In this document: piece after piece, positions 45,838-54,377 of the stretch
Layout of the letters: each line of letters begins with the position of its first letter
How positions within the stretch are numbered: position 1 is the first letter of the stretch
Assembly: GCA_963846715.1 (NCBI GenBank)
Contig: CAWJXA010000013.1
Location: 310,001-374,000 of the forward strand
Source: Bog-257 sp963846715
Lineage (GTDB): Bacteria > Acidobacteriota > Terriglobia > Terriglobales > Acidobacteriaceae
Length of the DNA stretch: 64,000 bases
Direction: 5' to 3'
Notes under the pieces: model-generated
The model's input: only the letters and a program-made list of their open reading frames with translations
What the model was told of the DNA's origin: nothing
The model's database searches: none
Program-made: the position numbers and the translations under genes

Positions 45838-46887
45838 TTACAGCTCTTCCACCTTGGCGTTGGCGCGCAGCTTCTTGTCGAGAGCGACGCGCAGCTGCTC
45901 GGTCTTCTGGGTCTCCAGTTCCTTGCGCACGGAGTCCTTTACGTCATCGAAGGACTTAATCCCGGCGGCGTTATGGGCGTTCAACCGGAGGATGGTGTAG
46001 AAATTGTCAATCTGGATCAGGTCGCTAATCTGGCCGGCTTTCATGGTTTGCAAGACTTGGAGGACCTGAGGAGGCAGGTTAGCCTTGTCCACGGCCTTGT
46101 GATCGCCCATCATCACGTGGTAATCATCTTCCGAGATCTTTTCCGCCAGAACTCCAAACTGCTCATAGTTTTTTGTCGCCTTGGCCAGGACCAGCGCCTC
46201 TTGCGCGTGCTTCTTGGCTTCCTGCAACTGGGCAGCAGTTGCGTTGGCCGGAGGGATGGTCGAAATGGATTGAATCGAATACGACTCCGGGGTGCGGAAC
46301 TTAGCGGGGTTTTTGTCGTAATAAGCCTTGGCCTCGGCAAGGGTGACGGTGGACTTGTCCTGCACGGTCTGCTTTAAGTACGCTTCAATCAGAAGGGAAC
46401 GACGTATCTTGGCTTGCAGCAGTTCCTGCGAGCCACCCAGCTCCACTTTCATGAACTCTTTGTACTCATCCGGGGTAGCGAACTGTTTGCGGAACTGGGC
46501 CATCGCCTGTTCCATCCTGGCCTGCGGAATCGTCAGCTTCTGGCGCTCCGCTTCCTGGTACACCAACTCCTCGAACACGATCATTTGCATCGCGCCTTTG
46601 CGAATCTGTGGCTCCATCCCCTTCGGTATGCCGCTATGCTGGCGGGCGTAGGGGAAGATGGCGAACTCTTCGCGTTGCAAATCGTGGTCAGTCAGGACGG
46701 TGCCGTTGACCCGCGCCACCGGCTTATTAGCGGCCGCTCCCGTGCTCGGGCCGGTCACCGCAAAATATCTGGTCGGATCGGCCGTTCCAGCCGGCGGATT
46801 GCTTGACCCGTGGGCTGAGACCATTTGGCCCGACATCGAAGAGATCGCCAGTGCTACAAAGGCGGAGATCAGGACGTGGTGCTTCAT
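45838..46887 (-). CDS. Periplasmic SurA/PpiC-type peptidyl-prolyl isomerase
   Basis: 349 residues. Signal peptide to SAHG, a Pro/Ser-rich linker, then the SurA-like N-terminal chaperone region (VARVNGTVLTDHDLQREEF ... KGAMQMIVFEELVYQEAERQKL) and a parvulin-like domain (PESYSIQSISTIPPANATAAQLQ ... GVLAEKISEDDYHVMMGD). Probably assists folding of the barrel and cytochromes of this cluster. Located 61 bases downstream of the tetraheme cytochrome gene on the same strand. Confidence 0.87.
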   Translation of the reverse strand: MKHHVLISAFVALAISSMSGQMVSAHGSSNPPAGTADPTRYFAVTGPSTGAAANKPVARVNGTVLTDHDLQREEFAIFPYARQHSGIPKGMEPQIRKGAMQMIVFEELVYQEAERQKLTIPQARMEQAMAQFRKQFATPDEYKEFMKVELGGSQELLQAKIRRSLLIEAYLKQTVQDKSTVTLAEAKAYYDKNPAKFRTPESYSIQSISTIPPANATAAQLQEAKKHAQEALVLAKATKNYEQFGVLAEKISEDDYHVMMGDHKAVDKANLPPQVLQVLQTMKAGQISDLIQIDNFYTILRLNAHNAAGIKSFDDVKDSVRKELETQKTEQLRVALDKKLRANAKVEEL

Positions 46888-46948
46888 AATTCCTCGCTAA
46901 GTAAAAATGGGGGAGAAAACTCTCTCCCCCGATTGCTAAACCGCCAGA

Positions 46949-47824
46949 CTATGTAGTTGGAACGTTCCACGAGTTGTGACTTTCGTTGGCTTCGCCACCG
47001 TGGCAGTTGCGGCAGAACTGGGCCGCGTTGTTGCCGCCAGTTTGCGGCTGATAGGGGCCGCGAACGAAGAACGAGGTCTGGTAAAAGCCGGGCTTCGACG
47101 GCATGGTGGTAGAAGTACCCTGCCATACGGTCATGCTGTGTTGGTCGTGGCAGGTGGTGCAAGTCACGATCGGTAGGCTGTTGTAGACAGCCGGGCTGAC
47201 TGTGAAGCCATAGTTCACGTTGTAGAACTGGCCGGAGTTCGGTCCGTTCATCTGGATCTTGCCGCTGGAACTGATGGTGCAATCCCAGTTGTACTGGCCG
47301 CCGCAACCGATGGTGGCGTTATAGCCTACCGGGTGGTCGTTGTGGTAGTTGCCGGCCGTGGTGCCGTCGTTGCCGAGCAGCGTGGGAGCGGTCCCGCCAA
47401 CGATAGGCAGAGTCTCAACCGTGCGGCCCTTCATCCAGCCTACCTGGGCCAGATTGCCGTCGTGGCAGCTCAGGCAGAACATAATGCCGGAAACTGCGTC
47501 ATGGGCGCTGAGGGTACTGCCATTTGCCGGGAAAGTGACAAGGTAGGCACCAGCATCGCCGAAATTGAAGGTCTGGTTGTAAAGAGGAGTCAGGTTCTGT
47601 CCCCATAGGGCTGCGTTGCCGCTGTAGGGATCGGTTTGCGGGTTCAAGCCATTGCCGCCCGAGCCGCTATGCGGAGCGTGACATCCAATGCAACCGCGAC
47701 CGTAAAGAAGGTGGGCTCCAAGGACGTCAGTCGGGGACGAGTAGTTATTGTTCAGGGTCACCTGTGCCATCGCCGTGGTCATGGCGACGAACACGATGAG
47801 AAGAACTAGAGTTACTTTTTTCAT
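46949..47824 (-). CDS. Exported tetraheme c-type cytochrome
   Basis: 291 residues with AGGAG before the ATG. Signal peptide VTLVLLIVFVAMTTAMAQ, then four heme sites CIGCH, CLSCH, CTTCH and CRNCH. Text around the first two (GCHAPHSG ... LTPLYNQTF ... FCLSCHDG) matches the N-terminal part of the 12-heme protein, so the two share an ancestor. Likely periplasmic or barrel-inserted electron carrier of the porin-cytochrome cluster. First gene of the isomerase unit. Confidence 0.9.
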   Translation of the reverse strand: MKKVTLVLLIVFVAMTTAMAQVTLNNNYSSPTDVLGAHLLYGRGCIGCHAPHSGSGGNGLNPQTDPYSGNAALWGQNLTPLYNQTFNFGDAGAYLVTFPANGSTLSAHDAVSGIMFCLSCHDGNLAQVGWMKGRTVETLPIVGGTAPTLLGNDGTTAGNYHNDHPVGYNATIGCGGQYNWDCTISSSGKIQMNGPNSGQFYNVNYGFTVSPAVYNSLPIVTCTTCHDQHSMTVWQGTSTTMPSKPGFYQTSFFVRGPYQPQTGGNNAAQFCRNCHGGEANESHNSWNVPTT

Positions 47825-48530
47825 GAGATCGATCTCCTGATATTAGGACTTCGTTTCTATATCTTTCTAAAGCCTTGGAGCTGGCCCCAACTAGCCCCGC
47901 TGCTGTAAGTGCACGTAGCTGGCCGGAAATTAGAGACTGCTAAGAATTTCCCGGTTCGCCAGCAAACGATTGCAAGTAATGCAGTTAAACCCTAACAGCA
48001 GGGCGCAATCGTGGCTGTGATGGGAGTCACAAGTGGGTGAAATAGTCCAATTCGCCTGCGCTGTAGGTGAAAACCCTCAATCTCTGGCCTTCTGCTGTGT
48101 TGAAGGCGACTCAAACTACCACTATAGTGTTTGTCTGTAAGGCGATAGCGAGGATGGACATGGGGAGAGCCATTCCCAAGAGGGCGGAGCTGTTCTCACC
48201 CGGGAGACTAAGTTGGCTATAGATGTATCCGATTTGTACGGGTAGTGCGGTGCTTACTGAAGCGCTGGGGAAGGTGAAGTGGGAAGCCCGAGTCCGCTTC
48301 AGCGGACGGCAGAGGTTTCGTAACAGCCTCTTTAGGTCCGCGTTCAGACCGTGGTCCTTGCCAATTGAAGTCGGCTTCAGCCGACGACAGGCTCGCTTTC
48401 CTAGTTTTTGCAGCTTCCCCGCCGTTTGTTATCAGCGATCATTTTCGTTTTCCGTATGCAGCTTTAGCGTGTGATGGTCATCTATAATTGTTGCTACTGT
48501 TTCCGACCTCCGTGGCCTACCGGAATACCC
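47825..48530. other. Long intergenic region with palindromes
   Basis: About 700 bases with no supported gene. Two self-complementary 16-mers, GTCCGCTTCAGCGGAC at 48292-48307 and GTCGGCTTCAGCCGAC at 48370-48385, share the centre CTTCAG. The promoter of the tetraheme cytochrome gene must lie at the left end. I looked for a GEMM riboswitch before the cytochrome gene and did not find one. Confidence 0.5.
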
Positions 48531-48637
48531 AAGGCTGCGGCGGCGGTGTTCCGCAGACTTTGCGGAACCGAGGGTGTGGCGGGAAACGGCCATGCCTCCC
48601 GTGTTTGGAAAGGAAACGATCCGCCGCGCTACGCCTT
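48531..48637 (+). ncRNA. Structured leader of moaA, candidate Moco riboswitch
   Basis: About 107 bases that fold as a closed junction: an outer stem AAGGC with GCCTT and GCGGCGG with CCGCCGC (48531-48543 against 48621-48637), an inner hairpin GTTCCGCA / TGCGGAAC (48548-48568), and a second arm with GGCGGGAAACGG, then CATGCCTCCCG. The arm resembles the conserved part of the molybdenum-cofactor RNA motif, and the RNA lies about 70 bases before moaA, where that motif is known to occur. Identity is from memory of the motif, so moderate. Confidence 0.5.
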
Positions 48638-48708
48638 CCTGCGCCTCGGTTCTGTCCCTTCCTCGCACAATTTCAGGTTTTAAGCTGAGAGCTGACGGCT
48701 GAGTGCTG

Positions 48709-49706
48709 ATGGCTATGTTTCTCACCGACAAATTCGGACGGCGTATCAGCGACCTAAGGATCTCCATCACCGATCGCTGCAACTACAGGTGTGTCTATTG
48801 CCGCTCAGGCACCGACGGCCCGCAATTTCCCGAGATGCCTATAGCTGACTATCTCCGGATGGCGCGGGTCTTCGTCGGCCTGGGCATCACGAAGAGTCCG
48901 CCTCACTGGCGGCGAGCCCCTACTGCGAAAGGGCCTCGTGGAAATGGTGCGGGACCTCGGCCGAATGCGCACGGTTGAAGGCAGTCCACTGGACATCGCC
49001 ATCACCACCAATGGACATCTGCTGGCCGAATTGGCGCAACCGCTGGCCGATGCCGGCCTGACTCGGGTCACGGTCTCGATGGACGCCGTCGATGTAGGAG
49101 AGTTCGCGCGCATCACCCGGGTACCCAACGGCTATGAGCGCGTGCTGGCAGGAATTCGCGCTGCGCAACGCGCCGGACTGAGCCCGGTGAAAGTTAATTG
49201 CGTCCTGATGCGAGGATTCAACGACGACCAAATCACTGCCTTCGGCCGCTTTGCGCGCGAAGAAGGTGTGGCCGTCCGCTTTATCGAATTCATGCCTCTG
49301 GAGGAAGACCGTGTGTGGTCGCCGGAGATCGTGGTTACACTCGACGAGATCGTGCGCCGCATGGCTGAGTTTATGCCGCTGCGCGAAATCGGCCACGCGC
49401 ACAGCGAGACCGCCCGTCGCTATGTCTTTGAGGACGGCATCGGCGAGATCGGGATCATCGCGCCGGTTTCTCATCCGTTTTGTGGGCATTGCAGTCGCAT
49501 TCGCGTTACCTCCGATGGCAAGATCCGCACCTGCCTATTCTCGGTCCGCGAGCACGACCTTGCTGGTTTGATGGCGCGGGGCGCGAGCGACGAAGAGATG
49601 GTCGAGCTTCATTCTCCACGCCGTCGAGCACAAAGAAGAGCGCCACCACATTGGCGAGCCGGGCTTCATTCCGGCCTCCAGGACGATGGTGCATATCGGG
49701 GGATAG
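48709..49706 (+). CDS. moaA: GTP 3',8-cyclase MoaA (frame broken twice)
   Basis: First step of molybdenum-cofactor synthesis, a radical SAM enzyme acting on GTP. N-terminal part: TDKFGRRISDLRISITDRCNYRCVYC with the CxxxCxxC cluster. One extra base near 48895 breaks the frame; without it the text reads ITKVRLTGGEPLLRKGLVEM. The C-terminal cluster region CGHCSRIRVTSDGKIRTCLFS is present, and a second extra base near 49608 breaks the tail, which otherwise reads ILHAVEHKEERHHIGEPGF to a stop at 49706, 331 residues, the normal length. The start is one of GTG 48703, ATG 48709 or ATG 48715. Confidence 0.88.
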
Positions 49707-49738
49707 GTATCAGCTGGCCTCGGGGAAGGATGTCTGCT

Positions 49739-50080
49739 TCAATTAAGTCGAAGCAGCGTTCCCAAGCACTCCATTACTGTCTCTACGGTTTCCGTACTCG
49801 CTCGTTCAATCAGGGTGAATTGCCGAGATCGCCAATCGAGGCTGCGAACCTGATCGGCTAGGACTACACCATGTACGCGACCGGCAGTAACTGCAACCTC
49901 GAAAGGGTAACCTTTCACCTTGGAGGTTATCGGACAAGTCAGGGCCAGCCCAGCCTTTTCGTTATATTCGCCGGGACTGAGGACAAGCGCCGGACGTCGC
50001 CCGGATTGCTCGTGGCCAGATTGCGGATCAAATGAAGCCCACACCAAGTCGCCCGCCTCGGGGATGTAGGCGCGCTTCAC
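49739..50080 (-). CDS. MazF/PemK-type endoribonuclease toxin
   Basis: 113 residues from GTG at 50080, which overlaps the antitoxin stop (GTGA). The sequence has the MazF layout: GDLVWASFDPQSGHEQSGRRPALVLSP at the N-terminus, LALTCPITSKVKGYPFEV in the middle, and VLADQVRSLDWR near the end. The family cleaves mRNA at short sequences and is held inactive by its antitoxin. The longer frame up to 50110 is not needed. On the minus strand right after moaA, convergent with it. Confidence 0.9.
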   Translation of the reverse strand: MKRAYIPEAGDLVWASFDPQSGHEQSGRRPALVLSPGEYNEKAGLALTCPITSKVKGYPFEVAVTAGRVHGVVLADQVRSLDWRSRQFTLIERASTETVETVMECLGTLLRLN

Positions 50081-50319
50081 CAGGCTTCTCTTCCTCTTGG
50101 CTTGCCCCAATCGACCTCTTCATGGACGTTCTCCGGGGAGATCTTTGAGATAAGGTCTTTGAGGACAGGCTTCTTCTTGATTGGTTTTGCAACGATGGCG
50201 CCATTCTTGGCACCGAACACCAGAACGTCCCCTTCTTGTAAACCTGCGTCACGAAGGACTACTTTCGGAAGGCGAACAGCCATACTGTTGCCCCACTTCA
50301 CAATTTTGCGCGCGCGCAT
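50077..50319 (-). CDS. MazE/AbrB-fold antitoxin
   Basis: 80 residues from ATG at 50319 (RBS GGAGGTGACG). It starts MRARKIVKWGNSMAVRLPK, the SpoVT/AbrB swapped-hairpin DNA-binding pattern of MazE antitoxins, then LQEGDVLVFGAKNGAIV; the acidic C-terminal tail with VHEEVDWGKPRG probably binds the toxin. The first gene of a two-gene unit with a 4-base overlap. A perfect palindrome just upstream is the likely operator for self-repression. Confidence 0.9.
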   Translation of the reverse strand: MRARKIVKWGNSMAVRLPKVVLRDAGLQEGDVLVFGAKNGAIVAKPIKKKPVLKDLISKISPENVHEEVDWGKPRGREAW

Positions 50320-50350
50320 CGTCACCTCCGCCCGATAAGCGTAACACAAA

Positions 50351-50372
50351 TGTAGATACGATAGTATCTACA
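50351..50372. promoter_or_regulatory. Palindromic operator of the MazEF pair
   Basis: TGTAGATAC, then GATA, then GTATCTACA: a perfect 9-base inverted repeat about 30 bases before the antitoxin start. Position and AT-rich centre fit an operator overlapping the promoter, as usual for autoregulated toxin-antitoxin pairs. Confidence 0.7.
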
Positions 50373-50720
50373 TTATTGGCGAGCCTCGCGTCTGTCGAAT
50401 ATCCTATCTCTTGAGTTGCGCAAACCTCCGCCAACGCGCCACAATAGAGCTATTCGATCCTTGTCACAGCGTCGCGTTAGGCAATACCCGTCGCCCTAGG
50501 CGTGGTCGGTGTTTTTGTAACGCAGGCGCTGTCCAAGTCATCGAATGAAGTGAGTAAAGAAGCGTCAACCTGTAGCTTCAACATCCCCGTAGGTCGGGCG
50601 CAGTAAGCGCAGTGGATCTACTGGAGCCGCGGGTCAGCTTTCAACATCCCCGTTTCAGGGCGTGTGATTCCGACTCTAAAGCGGAGCCGCGTGGCTGGGA
50701 CTGAAGGCAGAGACAATAAA
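50373..50720. other. Intergenic region with a short direct repeat
   Basis: About 350 bases before nadA. The text TTCAACATCCCCGT occurs twice (near 50577 and 50639), about 60 bases apart; two copies only, so not a CRISPR array. The nadA promoter should lie here. Confidence 0.4.
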
Positions 50721-51839
50721 GTGGCTACAGCACCGATTACTGAAGCGGTATCCTGCTCTCTCGAAAACTATCTCGTACTCCCGGATGGCTCCATGGACGA
50801 CCGCATTGCGGACGCGAAGGCTACCTTGGGCAGCGAATGCATCATTCTGGGACATCATTATCAGCGCGATGAAGTCGTGCGCTTCGCCGACTGTCGTGGC
50901 GATTCCTACCGCCTGTCGCAGATGGCGGCACAGGCCAGAGGTAGCTATATCGTGTTCTGCGGCGTGCACTTCATGGCGGAGAGTGCCGACATACTTGCCC
51001 GTCCGGGACAGGCGGTGGTCCTGCCGGACCTTAACGCCGGATGCTCCATGGCCGATATGGCCGAAATTTCGCAGGTGGAAGATGCCTGGGAGCAGCTGGT
51101 CAATCTTGGCCTGACCGACGACGATGGCCGCGGCATCACGCCCATCACCTACATGAACTCCACCGCAGCCATCAAGGCGTTCTGTGGCGAGCGTGGCGGC
51201 ATGGTCTGCACCTCATCTAATGCCAAAGGCGCATTCGATTGGGCGTTGCAGCGCAATGGCAAGGTTTTCTTCCTGCCCGACCAACACCTGGGTCGCAACA
51301 CTGGTTACGCGCGCGGCATTCCTCTGGACGAAATGGTGGTGTGGGACCCGTACATGCTGCAAGGCGGGCAGACGGCCGAGCGCCTGCGCAAAGCCAAAGC
51401 GATTCTGTGGAAGGGCCATTGCTCAGTCCATCAACGTTTTCTGCCTGAACACGTCGAGAAAGTCAGAGAAAACTATCCTGGCATCCAGGTCATTGTCCAT
51501 CCCGAGTGCCGCTGGGAAGTTTGCCAGAAGGCCGATGGAATCGGTTCGACCGACTACCTCATCAAAGTTGTACGGCAGGCTCCAGCGGGATCGGCATTCG
51601 CTATTGGAACGGAAATTCACCTGGTAAACCGTCTGGCGAAGGAAAATCCGGACAAGCGTGTCATAACGCTCGATGACTCCGGCTGCCTGTGCACCACCAT
51701 GTTTCGCATCTCTCCGCAACATCTCTGCTGGGCGCTGGAAAACCTGGTGGATGGTAACGTTGTCAATCAGATCAAGGTGAAAGACAGCGTGAAGAAGTGG
51801 GCACGCGTGGCGCTTGATAGAATGTTAGAGATCCAGTGA
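50721..51839 (+). CDS. nadA: Quinolinate synthase NadA
   Basis: Condenses iminoaspartate and dihydroxyacetone phosphate to quinolinate for NAD synthesis. 372 residues from GTG at 50721; a GTG at 50664 would add 19. Key text: IILGHHYQRDEVVRFADCRGDSY, FCGVHFMAESADIL, DLNAGCSMADMAEISQVE, then VCTSSNAKGAFDW, HPECRWEVCQKADGIGSTDYL and DDSGCLCTTMFRISP. The three cluster cysteines of the family (in NAGCSM, HPECR and SGCLC) are present. The gene is followed by DUF2203 and an ABC-F gene. Confidence 0.95.
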   Translation: MATAPITEAVSCSLENYLVLPDGSMDDRIADAKATLGSECIILGHHYQRDEVVRFADCRGDSYRLSQMAAQARGSYIVFCGVHFMAESADILARPGQAVVLPDLNAGCSMADMAEISQVEDAWEQLVNLGLTDDDGRGITPITYMNSTAAIKAFCGERGGMVCTSSNAKGAFDWALQRNGKVFFLPDQHLGRNTGYARGIPLDEMVVWDPYMLQGGQTAERLRKAKAILWKGHCSVHQRFLPEHVEKVRENYPGIQVIVHPECRWEVCQKADGIGSTDYLIKVVRQAPAGSAFAIGTEIHLVNRLAKENPDKRVITLDDSGCLCTTMFRISPQHLCWALENLVDGNVVNQIKVKDSVKKWARVALDRMLEIQ

Positions 51840-51970
51840 TTATTCGCAAACGTCCACGGGAAAAATATTGGCGCCGGGTTCCGCGGTATTGGTCAGATCT
51901 GCGGGCCTATCGCCGTCGCATCGCGTACCGCCGAAAGGCGCAAGATCAAGCCAGGCTGGGAAGTATTGAT

Positions 51971-52405
51971 ATGGCACGCACGTTCACAGTTTCCGAAGCC
52001 GAGACTTTGCTGCCGGTGCTGGAGTCGCTTCTCCGCTCCGCCATGCAGGCCAAGGCGCTGATTGAAGAAGTAGACGGCGAGTTGCAATCGCTGGCCAACC
52101 GTATCTTCATTAACGGCGGTACGCTGGTCGACGTAGTCTCGGTCGCCCGCCGCAAAGCCGAACGCGAAAAGGCAATACAGCGCGCTAAGGACGCTGTCGC
52201 TGAAATCGACGCGACCGGCGTGCAGGTGAAAGACCTCGATATCGGCCTGCTCGATTTTCCCTGCATCGTGGGGGATGAGGTAATCCTGCTCTGCTGGAAG
52301 CTGGGCGAGAAGAAGCTCACGCACTGGCATGGCACGGAGGAGGGTTTTGCCGGCCGCAAACCCATCGACGATCGGATTCTTCGGGGCCAGAAGAAGAGCA
52401 ACTAA
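51971..52405 (+). CDS. DUF2203 family protein
   Basis: 144 residues from ATG at 51971 (MARTFTVSEAETLLPVLESLLR); the open frame goes back to 51836 but without family support. Helical, with GTLVDVVSVARRKAEREK and the conserved end KDLDIGLLDFPCIVGDEVILLCWKLGEKKLTHWHGTEEGFAGRKPID. DUF2203 has no established function. It ends 9 bases before the ABC-F gene. Confidence 0.9.
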   Translation: MARTFTVSEAETLLPVLESLLRSAMQAKALIEEVDGELQSLANRIFINGGTLVDVVSVARRKAEREKAIQRAKDAVAEIDATGVQVKDLDIGLLDFPCIVGDEVILLCWKLGEKKLTHWHGTEEGFAGRKPIDDRILRGQKKSN

Positions 52406-52414
52406 CGCCTCGCC

Positions 52415-54355
52415 ATGATCCAGCTTTCTTCCGCCGGGAAACGCTTCGGTCCTAAACTCCTCTTCAATGAACTCGACTGGCTCATCACTCCACGCGACCG
52501 CGTCGGACTGGTGGGCGCCAACGGCACAGGTAAGTCCACTCTGCTGAAAATTCTGGGCGGGCTTGAGTCACTGGACTACGGAACCATCACGTCTGCCAGG
52601 AATACGACCTTCGGATACCTTCCGCAGGATGGCCTGCAGCTCTCCGGCCGGACTGTCTTCGATGAGTGCATGTCGGTGTTCAGCGACCTGCGGTCGATGG
52701 AGCAGGAGATGGAAGAGCTTGCTCATAAGATGGGCGAACTCGACCACACCTCCAGCGAATACGCGCAAGTGGCCGACCGCTACCAGCGCATCACCGGTGA
52801 GTTTCGCGTGCGCGACGGCTATGCTCTCGATTCGCAGGTCGGAACCGTTCTGGACGGGCTCGGCTTTCGCAAGGAAGACTGGACGCGCCATACGGAAGAG
52901 TTTTCCGGCGGCTGGCAAATGAGGATCTCGCTGGCCAAGCTGCTGCTGGCCAAGCCGAATCTGTTGCTGCTCGACGAGCCAACCAACCATCTCGATCTTG
53001 AGACCCGCAACTGGCTGGAGCAATATCTCCTGCAATATCCCTATGCGTATCTACTTATCTCGCACGATCGCTACTTCCTCGATGTGACCGTCGATCGCAT
53101 CGTCGAGATCTGGAACAAGCGGGTGCAGTTTTACAGCGGAAATTACGAAAAGTATCTGCAGCAGAAACAGGAGCGCCGTGACTCGCTGGTAGCGGCATAC
53201 AAGAACCAGCGCGAACGCATCGAGCAGCTTGAGGCCTTTATCAGTCGCTTTCGTGCGCAGGCCACGAAGGCGAAGCAAGTGCAGAGCCGCATCAAGGAAC
53301 TCGAGAAGATCGAGCGTATCGAGGTCCCTCCGGACGAGAAGACCATTCACTTCAGCTTTCCGCAACCCAAGCCCAGTGGGCGATTGGTCGTCGAGTGTAT
53401 CGGGGTTGCGAAGAGCTATGGCGAGAAGCACGTCTTCAGCGGAGTTGACTTTACCATCCAGCGCGGAGATCGCATTGCGCTGGTGGGAGTGAATGGGGCA
53501 GGCAAATCCACGCTGATTAAGCTCCTCACCGGTATCGAGCCGCTTACGGCCGGAACCCTGCACTTGGGTCACAACGTGGAGCCCGATTATTTCGCGCAAG
53601 ACCAGTACAAGGAACTCGATGCCACGCGGCGCATGCTTGACGATCTCTCGGACGTGGCGCCTCAGAAGTCGATGACGGAATTGCGTGGTGTGCTCGGCTG
53701 TTTCCTGTTCTCCGAAGATGATGTGTTCAAGCCGATTGGAGTGCTTTCGGGCGGCGAGCGCAACCGTTATGCGTTGGCCCGCATGTTGCTGCATCCGTCA
53801 AACTTTCTGCTGCTGGATGAGCCCACCAACCATCTCGATCTGCGCGCCAAGGACGTACTGCTGGAGTCGCTGGGGAAGTACAACGGCACCGTCGTCTTCG
53901 TTTCTCACGATCGTTACTTCATCGACAAGCTGGCGACCCGCGTCTTCGAAATTGGCGATGGTCGCGTGGAAATTTTCCCTGGCAATTACGAGGACTACCT
54001 CTGGCGCAAGCAGAGATCCAATGCGCCGGACGAGTCCACAGTTTCAGGAAATGGAGCGGGCAACTGGGCTCCCACGTTGTCAGATGTTCCGGGCTACGAA
54101 GAGCAGAAGCCGGCATCTAAAAAGCGTGTCAACCCCATCAAGCGTAAGCAGATGGAGGAGCGCTGTAAACAGGTCGAGGAAGAAATCGCCAGCCTTGAGA
54201 GCGGGATTGCCGAGTGCGAACGCGAGTTACAGTCGTACGTAAGCGCCGAAGAGACGGCCCGCTGGACCAGCTTGCTGGCTGAGCGGCGTGCTGACCTGGA
54301 ACCGCTGATGGCGGAGTGGGAAGAACTTTCGCAGGAGCTGCAGCCTAGTAGTTAG
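52415..54355 (+). CDS. ABC-F subfamily ATPase (ribosome-associated translation factor)
   Basis: 646 residues, two ABC cassettes without membrane domain. Walker A: GANGTGKST (34-42) and GVNGAGKST (about 357-365). Signature/Walker B: FSGGWQMRISLAKLLLAKPNLLLLDEPTNHLD and LSGGERNRYALARMLLHPSNFLLLDEPTNHLD. Between the cassettes is the charged linker RIEQLEAFISRFRAQATKAKQVQSRIKELEKIERIE (the P-site tRNA interaction motif region), and the C-terminus is a coiled coil (KQMEERCKQVEEEIASLESGIAECERELQSY). It is closest in shape to the Uup/YheS type. Known members act on the ribosome. Confidence 0.95.
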   Translation: MIQLSSAGKRFGPKLLFNELDWLITPRDRVGLVGANGTGKSTLLKILGGLESLDYGTITSARNTTFGYLPQDGLQLSGRTVFDECMSVFSDLRSMEQEMEELAHKMGELDHTSSEYAQVADRYQRITGEFRVRDGYALDSQVGTVLDGLGFRKEDWTRHTEEFSGGWQMRISLAKLLLAKPNLLLLDEPTNHLDLETRNWLEQYLLQYPYAYLLISHDRYFLDVTVDRIVEIWNKRVQFYSGNYEKYLQQKQERRDSLVAAYKNQRERIEQLEAFISRFRAQATKAKQVQSRIKELEKIERIEVPPDEKTIHFSFPQPKPSGRLVVECIGVAKSYGEKHVFSGVDFTIQRGDRIALVGVNGAGKSTLIKLLTGIEPLTAGTLHLGHNVEPDYFAQDQYKELDATRRMLDDLSDVAPQKSMTELRGVLGCFLFSEDDVFKPIGVLSGGERNRYALARMLLHPSNFLLLDEPTNHLDLRAKDVLLESLGKYNGTVVFVSHDRYFIDKLATRVFEIGDGRVEIFPGNYEDYLWRKQRSNAPDESTVSGNGAGNWAPTLSDVPGYEEQKPASKKRVNPIKRKQMEERCKQVEEEIASLESGIAECERELQSYVSAEETARWTSLLAERRADLEPLMAEWEELSQELQPSS

Positions 54356-54377
54356 CGCACGCCAGTGGAGCGGGTTC

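Noticed and set aside
47825..48000. Possible c-di-GMP (GEMM) riboswitch before the tetraheme cytochrome gene
   Set aside because: The conserved GEMM core and tetraloop-receptor text could not be found on the minus strand.
48223..48782. Open frames in the leader region of moaA
   Set aside because: No ribosome sites, odd composition and overlap with the palindromes and structured leader.
50577..50660. Two copies of TTCAACATCCCCGT suggesting a CRISPR-like array
   Set aside because: Only two copies, with unequal surroundings and no cas genes in the window.
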